From the NCBI GenBank assembly GCA_016282215.1, contig JAEEKC010000026.1:1-15322 (forward strand): a stretch of DNA of 15,322 bases. Direction: 5' to 3'. Every line of letters starts with the position of its first letter. The stretch's first letter is position 1. The notes under the pieces were generated by a model. The model was not told the DNA's origin, did not search any database, and saw nothing but the letters and a program-made list of their open reading frames with translations. The translations under genes and the position numbers were made by a program. This document shows, in pieces, positions 1 through 7,007 of the stretch. The DNA is from Lachnospiraceae bacterium. GTDB taxonomy: Bacteria > Bacillota > Clostridia > Lachnospirales > Lachnospiraceae.

Positions 1-938
1 ATGGCTTCCATGCCTGCGGGGAAGCAGATCTCACGGCCGTGGTCAACGATCTTGCCAACCGGGGAGATAACCGCAGCCGTACCGCAGAGTCCGCACTCGG
101 CAAAATCACCAAGTTCTTCCAGATACACTTCTCTTTCTTCTGTTTCCAGTCCGAGATAATCCTTTGCAACCTGCATCAGGCTTCTTCTGGTGATGGAAGG
201 CAGAATGCTGTTTGACTTCGGTGTTACAACCTTGTGATCCTTGGTCACAAACAAGAAGTTTGCGCCGCCGGTCTCCTCAACCTTGGTCCTCGATCCTGCA
301 TCAAGATACATATTTTCATCATATCCTTCTGCATGTGCGGTTACGATAGCGTGAAGGCTCATTGCATAGTTCAGGCCTGCTTTGATGTGTCCGGTTCCGT
401 GCGGTGCTGCCCTGTCGAAATCACTTACCTTGATGGTGATGGGCTTTGCGCCGCCCTTGAAGTAAGGACCTACGGGTGTTGTAAAGATACGGAACTGATA
501 CTCTTCAGCCGGCTTTACACCGATAACCGGGTTGCTGCCGAACATATAAGGTCTGATATAAAGGGTTGCGCCGCTGCCATAAGGGGGCACATATGCTGCA
601 TTTTCTTTGACTGTCTGCTTCACCGCTTCTACAAAACGATCCTCTGGGAATACCGGCATTTCCAGTCTCCTTGCGGAATCTGCCAGGCGGCTTGCATTTA
701 AGTCCGGACGGAAAGTCACGATCCTGCCATCCTCGGTGGTGTAAGCCTTGAGACCTTCAAAGATCGTCTGTGCATACTGCAGAACACCTGCGCACTCGCT
801 GATCACGACGGTATCATCCTCCGTCATACGGCCTTCATCCCACTTACCGTTCTTGAATTCAGACACGAAACGCTTGTCTGTCTTCAAATAACCAAATCCC
901 AGGTTTGACCAATCAATGTTTTTCTTTTCCATTTCCAT
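1..938 (-). CDS. ilvE: Branched-chain amino acid aminotransferase, 3' end cut by window edge
   Basis: PLP-dependent fold-type IV aminotransferase. It is expected to interconvert leucine, isoleucine and valine with their 2-oxo acids, using glutamate/2-oxoglutarate, in the cytoplasm. 312 codons are visible of a usual ~340-355, so only the C-terminus is missing. The start MEMEKKNIDWSNLGFGYL, the segment HIKAGLNYAMSL with the expected PLP lysine at K186, RTKVEETGGANF at 217-227 and CGLCGTAA at 282-289 match the long (BCAT-beta/eukaryote-like) branch of the family. ATG at 938 is chosen because a GGAAAGGAAG Shine-Dalgarno lies just upstream; ATG at 932 is an alternative. The gene is divergent from folA. 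A sigma-A promoter at 1047-1075 and one copy of the dispersed leader repeat lie between promoter and start codon, giving a ~100-nt leader. No defect is visible. Confidence 0.95.
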   Translation of the reverse strand, partial: MEMEKKNIDWSNLGFGYLKTDKRFVSEFKNGKWDEGRMTEDDTVVISECAGVLQYAQTIFEGLKAYTTEDGRIVTFRPDLNASRLADSARRLEMPVFPEDRFVEAVKQTVKENAAYVPPYGSGATLYIRPYMFGSNPVIGVKPAEEYQFRIFTTPVGPYFKGGAKPITIKVSDFDRAAPHGTGHIKAGLNYAMSLHAIVTAHAEGYDENMYLDAGSRTKVEETGGANFLFVTKDHKVVTPKSNSILPSITRRSLMQVAKDYLGLETEEREVYLEELGDFAECGLCGTAAVISPVGKIVDHGREICFPAGMEA

Positions 939-952
939 CGCTTCCTTTCCAA

Positions 953-1003
953 ATTGATTCGTAGTTTATCAGTCACGTATTCTCATATCAGACTTTACAC
1001 TAC
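953..1003 (-). repeat. Dispersed leader repeat, copy A (5' of ilvE)
   Basis: Minus-strand reading begins GTAGTGTAAAGTC, continues through TATGAGAATA, and ends AAACTACGAATCAATT about 15 nt before the ilvE ATG. It aligns with copies at 6909, 6961, 8797 and 14414. The outer GTAGT/ACTAC pair and an inner TAT-GAGA-ATA hairpin are possible. It lies downstream of the predicted ilvE promoter, so it would be transcribed as leader RNA. Confidence 0.7.
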
Positions 1004-1046
1004 CCCGATTATTATATTTTCCTTCTTCTCAGAAAATATCTTTAAT

Positions 1047-1075
1047 AGTATACTACCGCTCTGTATTCGCGTCAA
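1047..1075 (-). promoter_or_regulatory. Sigma-A-type promoter for ilvE
   Basis: On the minus strand a TTGACG -35 box (1070-1075) is followed by exactly 17 nt and a TATACT -10 box (1047-1052). This is close to the housekeeping consensus. Transcription would start near 1040 and give a leader of about 100 nt before the ilvE ATG, containing the repeat copy at 953-1003. Both boxes are seen directly; their activity is inferred. Confidence 0.75.
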
Positions 1076-1112
1076 GAAAATGTGTGCTGTCACTGGGTGT
1101 CATTGGGTGTCG

Positions 1113-1236
1113 GTGTCAATGGGGACGGTTCGGTGTCAGATGGGGACGGTTCTCCTTGACAACCTTGAAAAGGTTGTCAGAAAGAACCGTCCCCATTGAC
1201 ACCAAAAGAACCGTCCCCATTGACCCCCCATTGACA
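1113..1236. repeat. GGGGACGGTTC palindromic repeat cluster (REP-like)
   Basis: Two direct units, GTCAATGGGGACGGTTC (1115-1131) and a variant at 1135-1152, are followed by two inverted units, GAACCGTCCCCATTGAC (1184-1200 and 1208-1224), and a trailing CCCCCATTGACACC. Nested between the arms is a perfect 10-bp stem TGACAACCTT/AAGGTTGTCA (1157-1166 and 1170-1179) with a 3-nt GAA loop. The whole can form one long cruciform or hairpin. Similar GGGGACGGTTC repeats recur in many Clostridia genomes, sometimes near IS200-like or REP-associated transposases; that is from memory. No transposase is present here. The short ORF covering this region is not credible as a gene. Confidence 0.8.
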
Positions 1237-1258
1237 CCCTCGGGTTTTGATGTATGAT
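1231..1258 (+). promoter_or_regulatory. Sigma-A-type promoter for folA, -35 box supplied by the repeat cluster
   Basis: TTGACA (1231-1236), 16 nt, then TATGAT (1253-1258). This is a near-consensus promoter reading toward folA, with a predicted start near 1265 and a ~45-nt leader. The TTGACA is the ATTGACACC end of the repeat unit next to it. Confidence 0.6.
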
Positions 1259-1309
1259 ATTACATGTGATACGTCAATCATAAGGGAACAATAAGAAAGG
1301 ATGCCGCAT

Positions 1310-1795
1310 ATGAAATGTATTTTATCTGCAGACAATAACTGGGGGATCGGTTTTCAGAACAGCCTTCTGATCAAGATTCCCAGCGACATGAAGCGCTTCC
1401 GGGCACTGACAAGCGGAAATGTCGTCATCATGGGACGCAAAACACTTGAGAGTTTTCCGCAGCAAAGGCCGCTGCCGAATCGAACCAATATCGTACTGAC
1501 AAATAACAAAGACTATAAGGTTGACGGCGCCATCGTTGTCCACTCTGTAGATGAAGCGCTAGAAAAAGCAAAAGCGGCTGGCGGCGAGATCTATGTGATC
1601 GGCGGCGAAAATGTTTACCGTCAATTCCTGCCGCTTTGCGACGAAGCACTGATCACGCGCATTGACCACAGCTACGAAGCAGATGCCTTTTTCCCGAATC
1701 TCGACGAAGATCCGGCCTGGGAACTGGTCGATGAAAGCGACGAAGAAACCTGCTTTGATATCACCTTCACCTATTGTACCTATAAACGGAAATGA
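1310..1795 (+). CDS. folA: Dihydrofolate reductase
   Basis: NADPH-dependent reduction of dihydrofolate to tetrahydrofolate in the cytoplasm; it regenerates the cofactor oxidised by thymidylate synthase, whose gene lies 8 kb away at 9984. The protein has 161 aa, usual for bacterial DHFR. Visible family motifs are the N-terminal IG loop (WGIG at 11-14), the catalytic acid D26 in IPSDMKRF, MGRKTLES (41-48), R58 before TNIVLT, and IGGENVYRQFLP (98-109). The Pro-Trp pair of E. coli DHFR (21-22) is replaced by Leu-Ile. ATG at 1310 is preferred over the in-frame ATG at 1301, because AGAAAGG (1294-1300) abuts the latter and is correctly spaced for the former. It is monocistronic and convergent with the next gene. 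Confidence 0.95.
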   Translation: MKCILSADNNWGIGFQNSLLIKIPSDMKRFRALTSGNVVIMGRKTLESFPQQRPLPNRTNIVLTNNKDYKVDGAIVVHSVDEALEKAKAAGGEIYVIGGENVYRQFLPLCDEALITRIDHSYEADAFFPNLDEDPAWELVDESDEETCFDITFTYCTYKRK

Positions 1796-1820
1796 TCTGT
1801 TAAAAAATAGTATAACAGAT
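1795..1820. terminator. Possible hairpin between convergent folA and beta-helix gene
   Basis: ATCTGTTA (1795-1802) and TAACAGAT (1813-1820) form a perfect 8-bp inverted repeat with a 10-nt A-rich loop, starting at the last base of the folA stop codon. The stem is AT-rich and no clear T-run follows, so a role in transcription termination is only possible. Confidence 0.3.
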
Positions 1821-1840
1821 TTAAGCCATGTTCATCATGC

Positions 1841-4387
1841 TTATAATGCTTTCACCTGCACTTTGCGGGAAAGTCCCTTCCCTCGCAGCATGGCTCTGTA
1901 AGCTTTTACCTTCTTTTTCGGCACACGGATGATAACCTTCTTCCCCAGGCCCTTAAATGCTTTTTTGCTGATGTTCTTTGCTTTCAGTTTCTTGCTTTTG
2001 ATCCTGATGATGCGAAGTCTTTTGGCTTTTTTAAAGGCGTTTGCACCGATCTTTTGCACCGTATCGGGGATCACGATCTTCTCTACGGTCTGATCATTTT
2101 TGAAGGCATTGGCCGCAATGGCCGTTACCTTGTATTTCACGCCCCCTGACCGGATCGTCTTGGGGATAGTCACTGTCTTTTGCTTCTTTCCGGGATTGCC
2201 GCAGTATGCCACCGTCCTGTTTTTCTCATCCGTACCGGTCACCTTATAGACAGCTCCGTCTTTGGTATCTGCGGTAATGCTCTCACCCACTTTGGGCAGC
2301 TGCGGGGCTTCCGGCGTCGGCTTCTTTTCTTCCGGAGCAGGCTTCTTATCTTCCTTTGGGGTTACTTTATTCCCTCCGGGGGCAGGTTTATCCGTATCCT
2401 TATTCCCGGATCCTTCCCGGTCTTTGTTCTGATCCTTGTCTTTATCTTTATCCTTATCTTTGTCCGTCCCCTCATCTCCACCGGACTTTTCCGCCCGGGT
2501 GATGCTGATCTGCACCTGAGTGGTCACATAGTCATCCCGATCTTCTCCCGTATATTCGGCAACGGCATCCACGCTTACCCCTGCAGTCAGCGGCAGTTCC
2601 ACATCCATCTGCCTCCAGGACCAGTTCTGCGGCAAGGCAACATCACCGACCCTGGTCACATCATAGGATACCTGATCCATCACCCTGGGCGGCGTATGAT
2701 CGGGCTGCGCTGCCTTCTCAATGATAAAGGCATAATCAAATTCTCCCTTATACGCGCCGGTCATTGTCACCCGTGCCTTATATTTTCCCGCATGAACCGG
2801 AGCCTGCTCCTGCTCTTCGTAAACCGTGGGCAGGATCCCGTTGTAGCTGACGGAGTAATGCTCTCCGACTGCCAGCACCTCTCCGCTTTCACTGTCTGTC
2901 AGCTGCAGCGCCTTGGGGGTGCCGTCATAGGTAAAAATGGCATTGCCCGATACGGTATTGGCCGAAACACTGTTGGCAGAGACACTGTTTACAGAGACAC
3001 TCTCCAGTCCCTTCCTGACGCGCACACGGCACAGATCACCCGACTGGGTCAGATAGCTGTCTGCATCGATATGCTCCGCCTTGGGCACGTAATTGGTAAA
3101 GTCTCCCGCATAGATCACCACATCGCAGGCCGGATCCCCGTTCTCGGTATTGTCATTGGTAAAGATCATATTTTCTATGGTGCCGGACTGCATCCGAAGA
3201 AAAGCATTTTTCACATATACGGATTCATTCCAGGACTCATGCGTGGAGGAGCATCCGCTGATGGTGATCTTGCTAAAGGCAGCCTCAGCCCCCAGTCCGT
3301 TTTTGGAAAAGGCACCGTCGTGAACAATCCCGCCGCCGATGGAGCCGGAAACACAATTCTTGATTATGCTGTTTTCAACTGTCATATCGTCACAGTTATA
3401 AATACCTCCGCCGCCGGCGGTACCGACGCATCCGGAGATCAGCGAATCACGAAGCACAAGCGTAGCCGGGAACAGGTCCATTGCAGCCGATTGATTAAAG
3501 ATCCCTCCGCCCACGATGGAAGCACCGCAGCCGTAAATCTCCAACCCCGCAGCAACACATGTCCCGTAGTTGCAGACAGCGCCGCCACCGATCGCCGCGG
3601 AGCAGAACTTCACCGTGGTATTTTCTATGGTTGCCGTCTTGCCGAAGGAATTATAGAAAAATCCGCCGTTCTGGGCACCGCAGCCATAGGCTCTGACATT
3701 TTTCAGGGTAACGGAGGCCCCTTCATTATCGATGGCTCCCCCCAGTCCGGCTCCGGCTTGTACCGCGCTCATATCCGTCGCCCGGCAATTGGCAAAAGCC
3801 ACATTCTCCACAACAAGGTTTCCTGCTTTATCCGTTGAAAATGCTGTATTGACCACGGCTCCCCCCAGACCGGTTACCGCAGAGCCGTTATACAGGATAC
3901 TGCCTTTGATCTTAAACACCCCATCTGCAGCGGTGAGCATTTCCAGATCATCCAAATCGCGGACAGCGTCTTTTTGTTCGTCGCTCAAGTTTTCCGCCAA
4001 AGTCCAGCCGGCGTTGAAATAATGATATCGATCGGTCTTTGCACTGTTGATAATGGACAGATCTCCGCCGTTGAGAATATTGTTCTGATTCAAATTCAGA
4101 GAGTAACCGTTCAGATCAAACGTCAGATCTTCCGTGCTCGTCATAATGAAGCTGCTCAGCTCTGCATCTTTTTGCAGCACCAAAACATCCCCTTTCGTCG
4201 CCTCTTCAAAAGCTTTATTAACACTCTCATACGTACTCCCCGTCGTGGTATTTTTAACCGTAGGCGGAACAATGGCATAGGCCCTGCTCCCCAAGGCAGC
4301 CAACGTGCCAAGGAAGGCCAGAAGGCCGCAAAGCATTCTGCCACAACAAGCGATTGCATGACTTCGTCTCTTTATCTCATGATCCAT
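1841..4387 (-). CDS. Secreted beta-helix protein with YDG/MBG-like and C-terminal LRR_5 domains
   Basis: 848-aa secreted protein of unknown function. A signal peptide (1-38, ending SRAYA) is followed by a right-handed beta-helix-like region (~45-430). There, coils repeat a pattern with a Cys, then GG[AG][IV]xN (GGAVVN, GGAIDN, GGAVCN, GGGIFN, GGGIYN), resembling Pmp-like repeats. Next come SVSAN repeats (463-482), a YDG/MBG-like domain (~484-558, FTYDGTPKAL), a linker rich in Lys-Asp and Pro (~640-700) and a BspA-like LRR_5 domain (~704-848) ending in a Lys-rich tail. No LPXTG or membrane anchor is visible. The start at 4387 is preceded by GGAGG at 12-nt spacing. It lies 55 bp downstream of its paralogue at 4443-6893, probably in one transcript. 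A surface adhesin or glycan-binding role is plausible but unproven. Confidence 0.85.
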   Translation of the reverse strand: MDHEIKRRSHAIACCGRMLCGLLAFLGTLAALGSRAYAIVPPTVKNTTTGSTYESVNKAFEEATKGDVLVLQKDAELSSFIMTSTEDLTFDLNGYSLNLNQNNILNGGDLSIINSAKTDRYHYFNAGWTLAENLSDEQKDAVRDLDDLEMLTAADGVFKIKGSILYNGSAVTGLGGAVVNTAFSTDKAGNLVVENVAFANCRATDMSAVQAGAGLGGAIDNEGASVTLKNVRAYGCGAQNGGFFYNSFGKTATIENTTVKFCSAAIGGGAVCNYGTCVAAGLEIYGCGASIVGGGIFNQSAAMDLFPATLVLRDSLISGCVGTAGGGGIYNCDDMTVENSIIKNCVSGSIGGGIVHDGAFSKNGLGAEAAFSKITISGCSSTHESWNESVYVKNAFLRMQSGTIENMIFTNDNTENGDPACDVVIYAGDFTNYVPKAEHIDADSYLTQSGDLCRVRVRKGLESVSVNSVSANSVSANTVSGNAIFTYDGTPKALQLTDSESGEVLAVGEHYSVSYNGILPTVYEEQEQAPVHAGKYKARVTMTGAYKGEFDYAFIIEKAAQPDHTPPRVMDQVSYDVTRVGDVALPQNWSWRQMDVELPLTAGVSVDAVAEYTGEDRDDYVTTQVQISITRAEKSGGDEGTDKDKDKDKDKDQNKDREGSGNKDTDKPAPGGNKVTPKEDKKPAPEEKKPTPEAPQLPKVGESITADTKDGAVYKVTGTDEKNRTVAYCGNPGKKQKTVTIPKTIRSGGVKYKVTAIAANAFKNDQTVEKIVIPDTVQKIGANAFKKAKRLRIIRIKSKKLKAKNISKKAFKGLGKKVIIRVPKKKVKAYRAMLRGKGLSRKVQVKAL
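2432..2464 (-). repeat. 6-bp tandem repeat encoding Lys-Asp linker
   Basis: Near-perfect 6-bp units (GATAAA type on the minus strand) encode a (DK)n run at residues 642-652 of the beta-helix protein. The run probably varies in copy number and forms a charged, flexible spacer between the YDG-like and LRR_5 domains. Confidence 0.6.
2942..3001 (-). repeat. 15-bp tandem repeat encoding SVSAN-type pentapeptides
   Basis: Four diverging 15-bp units encode SVSVN, SVSAN, SVSAN and TVSGN (residues 463-482), between the beta-helix and the YDG-like domain. VSxN repeats of this kind recur in secreted Lachnospiraceae proteins (recalled, not searched). Their function is unknown; they probably act as spacers. 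Confidence 0.6.
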
Positions 4388-4442
4388 TTTCTCTCAAAAC
4401 CTCCGCGCTTCCTGTTCTTTTTTTCTGTCTGTTTCGCAGCGT

Positions 4443-6893
4443 TTATTTCACTTTTACCTTCTTGGAAAGGCCCTTTTTGCGGAACATCTTCTTGTAGTTC
4501 TTCGCCTTACCCTTCTTCACTTTAATGGTGGCTGCATTGCGCAGTCCCTTAAAGGTCTTCTTGTGGAAGTAAGCGGCTTTCAGTTTTCCGGACTGGAATT
4601 TGACGGTCTTCAGTTTTTTCATCTTACTGAACAGATTGGCGCCAAACCGGGTAACGCTTGCCGGGATGGTAATGGATGTCAGGGATTCACAGCCGACAAA
4701 GGCACTGGCCCCAAGTTCCTTAACGTTCTTCCCGATCTTCAGTTTCTTTAACTTCTTGCAGCCCGAAAAGGCCTGATCCCCGATGGTGAGAACAGTATCA
4801 GCGATCTCCACCTTCTCCACGATCTTGTTATTCTTGAAGGCATTCTTGGCAACGGACGTTATCGTATAAGTGACCCCCTCTACGGTGATCTGACCGCCGA
4901 TCTTGTATTCCTTTTTCGAAGATCCTGCCGCAGGTCTGAAGGATACTTCCGGCGCTTTCGTATCTGCGTTGGTCACCACATATTCTCCGCCATCTTTCGC
5001 GGGAGCAGCCAACTTACTGCCCACAGACGCAGGCTTTGCTTCATCCTTTTTCCCCGGATCTTCCACCGGCGGATTGGTGCTCGGCTTTGACGCAGCGGAT
5101 ACCTTATAGGATACGTTGAAAAGATCACTGCCCGCCACAGGCTCGCCAGCTTTCATGGCGATGACCTTCAGGGTCAGCTTTTTAGCCGCCGTTTCATTAT
5201 TGGTGAAATCGAAAGACCCTGCGCCGCCGCTGAGAACAGTGGGCTGCGCATAGACGCTCCAGGTATTCTTTTCCTGATCAAAGCTCATGAGTTTAAAACT
5301 ATCCGCTTCGCTGCCGCAAACCCAGAAGACGGTTTTCGTCTCCTTTTCCTGCAATTCTATCGCATTAGGGGTAGGCTGGGTGGCAAAGCTTCCATTTACC
5401 ACATAGCAGATACCTTCTTCTCCCAGATCCACCAGACTGCTGCCCTCAGCAAGAAAAGCTTTCGCGGGGATAAAATTCCTGAACTTGCCCTTATGGATCA
5501 CCACGCTGCAGGCCGGAAAAGCATCAACTTCACTGCGCAGCTCTTCCACCGGATGCTGTGCATCATTTCGGGTAAAGATCATTCCCTCCACAAAGCCGGA
5601 CTTCATCTCAAAGGCGGTATTTCTCACATAGATGGATTCCTCGTAGTTGTCATGATCCACCGAAGAACAACCTGCTACCACGGTATCCTCCAGAACAGCT
5701 TTTGCATCCAGGCCCATACCACCGGGTCTGTTTTCTCCGTTATTGATGCCATCGGTAAAGATGGCGCCGCCGTATCGCTTTGCTACGCAGTTTGAAATAA
5801 AGCATTCTTTTAACAAAAGCTCATGCATATTGTAAATGCCCGCTCCCGACTCGGCGCTGCAGTCCGTAAAGTAAGAGCCCTCGATGGTCAGCGGCCGATA
5901 ATTGACAATGGCACCGCCCATGGCGATCTTCTCCATACTGGCATTGCATCCGGTAAAATCGGAATCCCGAATGATCATCTCCGCTCTTGTGGGAACGCTG
6001 GTTCCGTTGCAGATGGCGCCGCCTTGACTGGTCGCATCGCAATATGCGGCATGCAGACTTGTAATATCAGCCTGACCGAGATTGAGGACTGCGCCGCCGT
6101 TTTCCAAAGCAGAGCAGAATCTCGCCGTGACATTCATCATTTTCATTTTTCTGCCCGGCGCGTTGTACACCACGCCGCCATTGGCCGCCCTGCAGCCGTA
6201 AGCGTTTACATTGCTCATCGTTACCGTAGCAGCATAGTTCTCCGTAACAAGGCCCTCATTTTCCACTACGCCGCCCAGTCCGGCTTTGCAATTGACAAAG
6301 CTCACATTTTCAATTTTCAGATCCTTGCCGCCGGACTGATAATTGGATACCGCCCCGCCAAGGGACAGTGTTCCAAATCCCACGCCATTATAGATGATGC
6401 TGCCTTTCACCTTGACCAGGCTCACACCCTCAAGGTCGGAAATCTTCTCCACATCACTAGCTGACTCTTTTTCCTTCTCGCTCAGCTCCGTTTCGACATC
6501 CCAGCCTTCCACCGATATGCTGAAATAGTGAACCTCTTCACTATCCTCAGCGCCGCTATTGATAATGGACAGATCACCTTTTTCGTTGACGATATTCTTC
6601 CCACTCAGATTAAGAGAATACCCGTTCAGATCCAGTACCGTATCTGTTTTGCTTTCAATGCTGCTGTTTAAGGCCGCATCCCCCTGCAGCTTCAGAACAT
6701 CTCCGGAATTAGCCTCAGCAAACGCATCTGCGATCAGATCATATTCCCTGTTCTGATTCATGTTCCGAATGATGCTGTCGGCCGCAAAAGCCGTCACGCC
6801 TCCGGTATGCAGCAGAGCGAAAGCAAAGCATGCTGTGCATAAAAGACCTGCTATGGACTTTTTGTTCCGTTCATGATTTGTCGATGTTTTCAT
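4443..6893 (-). CDS. Secreted beta-helix protein with C-terminal LRR_5 domain, paralogue of the 1841-4387 gene
   Basis: 816-aa secreted protein of unknown function. The signal peptide (1-37, ending VTAFA) leads into a region almost parallel to its neighbour: DLNGYSLNL at 88-96, GDLSIINS at 106-113, then coils with a Cys followed by GG[AV][IV]xN (for example GGAICN, GGAIVN, GGAIFT). A beta-rich middle segment (~500-600) and a Pro/Lys linker precede a longer LRR_5 domain (~625-816), with AF-type repeats at 685, 708 and 731 and the Lys-rich end GLSKKVKVK. Compared with the downstream paralogue it has an extra LRR unit and lacks the SVSAN and YDG-like segments. The ATG is set by AAGGAGGG. Two tandem copies of the leader repeat occupy the gap to the upstream esterase gene. 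Probably a surface protein; the ligand is unknown. Confidence 0.85.
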   Translation of the reverse strand: MKTSTNHERNKKSIAGLLCTACFAFALLHTGGVTAFAADSIIRNMNQNREYDLIADAFAEANSGDVLKLQGDAALNSSIESKTDTVLDLNGYSLNLSGKNIVNEKGDLSIINSGAEDSEEVHYFSISVEGWDVETELSEKEKESASDVEKISDLEGVSLVKVKGSIIYNGVGFGTLSLGGAVSNYQSGGKDLKIENVSFVNCKAGLGGVVENEGLVTENYAATVTMSNVNAYGCRAANGGVVYNAPGRKMKMMNVTARFCSALENGGAVLNLGQADITSLHAAYCDATSQGGAICNGTSVPTRAEMIIRDSDFTGCNASMEKIAMGGAIVNYRPLTIEGSYFTDCSAESGAGIYNMHELLLKECFISNCVAKRYGGAIFTDGINNGENRPGGMGLDAKAVLEDTVVAGCSSVDHDNYEESIYVRNTAFEMKSGFVEGMIFTRNDAQHPVEELRSEVDAFPACSVVIHKGKFRNFIPAKAFLAEGSSLVDLGEEGICYVVNGSFATQPTPNAIELQEKETKTVFWVCGSEADSFKLMSFDQEKNTWSVYAQPTVLSGGAGSFDFTNNETAAKKLTLKVIAMKAGEPVAGSDLFNVSYKVSAASKPSTNPPVEDPGKKDEAKPASVGSKLAAPAKDGGEYVVTNADTKAPEVSFRPAAGSSKKEYKIGGQITVEGVTYTITSVAKNAFKNNKIVEKVEIADTVLTIGDQAFSGCKKLKKLKIGKNVKELGASAFVGCESLTSITIPASVTRFGANLFSKMKKLKTVKFQSGKLKAAYFHKKTFKGLRNAATIKVKKGKAKNYKKMFRKKGLSKKVKVK

Positions 6894-6908
6894 TTCTTTC
6901 CCTCCTTG

Positions 6909-6959
6909 ATTTATCAGTAGTTGTTCGGCTCAGTATTTTCATACCGGACTTTACACTAC
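6909..6959 (-). repeat. Dispersed leader repeat, copy B
   Basis: Minus-strand reading: GTAGTGTAAAGTCC, then GTAT-GAAA-ATAC (hairpin with a GNRA tetraloop), then GAGCCG and ACTACTGATAAATC, followed directly by the AAGGAGGG Shine-Dalgarno of the 4443-6893 gene. It is tandem with copy C. Confidence 0.75.
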
Positions 6960-6960
6960 C

Positions 6961-7007
6961 ATTAGTAGTTTATCGGCTTCGGTTTATCATACCGGACTTT
7001 ACACTAC
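6961..7007 (-). repeat. Dispersed leader repeat, copy C, overlapping the esterase stop
   Basis: This is the second tandem copy, immediately before copy B. It keeps GTAGTGTAAAGTCCGGTATG and the GCCGATAAACTACT end, but its apical loop departs from GNRA. The esterase gene reads into it: its last 11-12 codons and its TAA stop lie inside the repeat. Confidence 0.75.

Noticed and set aside
954..1199. 81-codon plus-strand ORF in the ilvE-folA intergenic region
   Set aside because: It consists largely of the leader repeat and palindromic repeat units, has no RBS and runs across two inverted repeats; no protein-like composition.
2180..3838. 552-codon plus-strand ORF
   Set aside because: It lies fully antisense to the 848-aa beta-helix gene, which has a signal peptide and clear domains. 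The antisense frame is open because of the repetitive, biased codon use.
6961..7007. Sigma-28 (flagellar) promoter in the leader repeat: TAAA followed by GCCGATAA
   Set aside because: The two boxes look tempting, but they are 20 nt apart instead of ~15, the -10-like part is not kept in all copies, and copy A has its own sigma-A promoter upstream.
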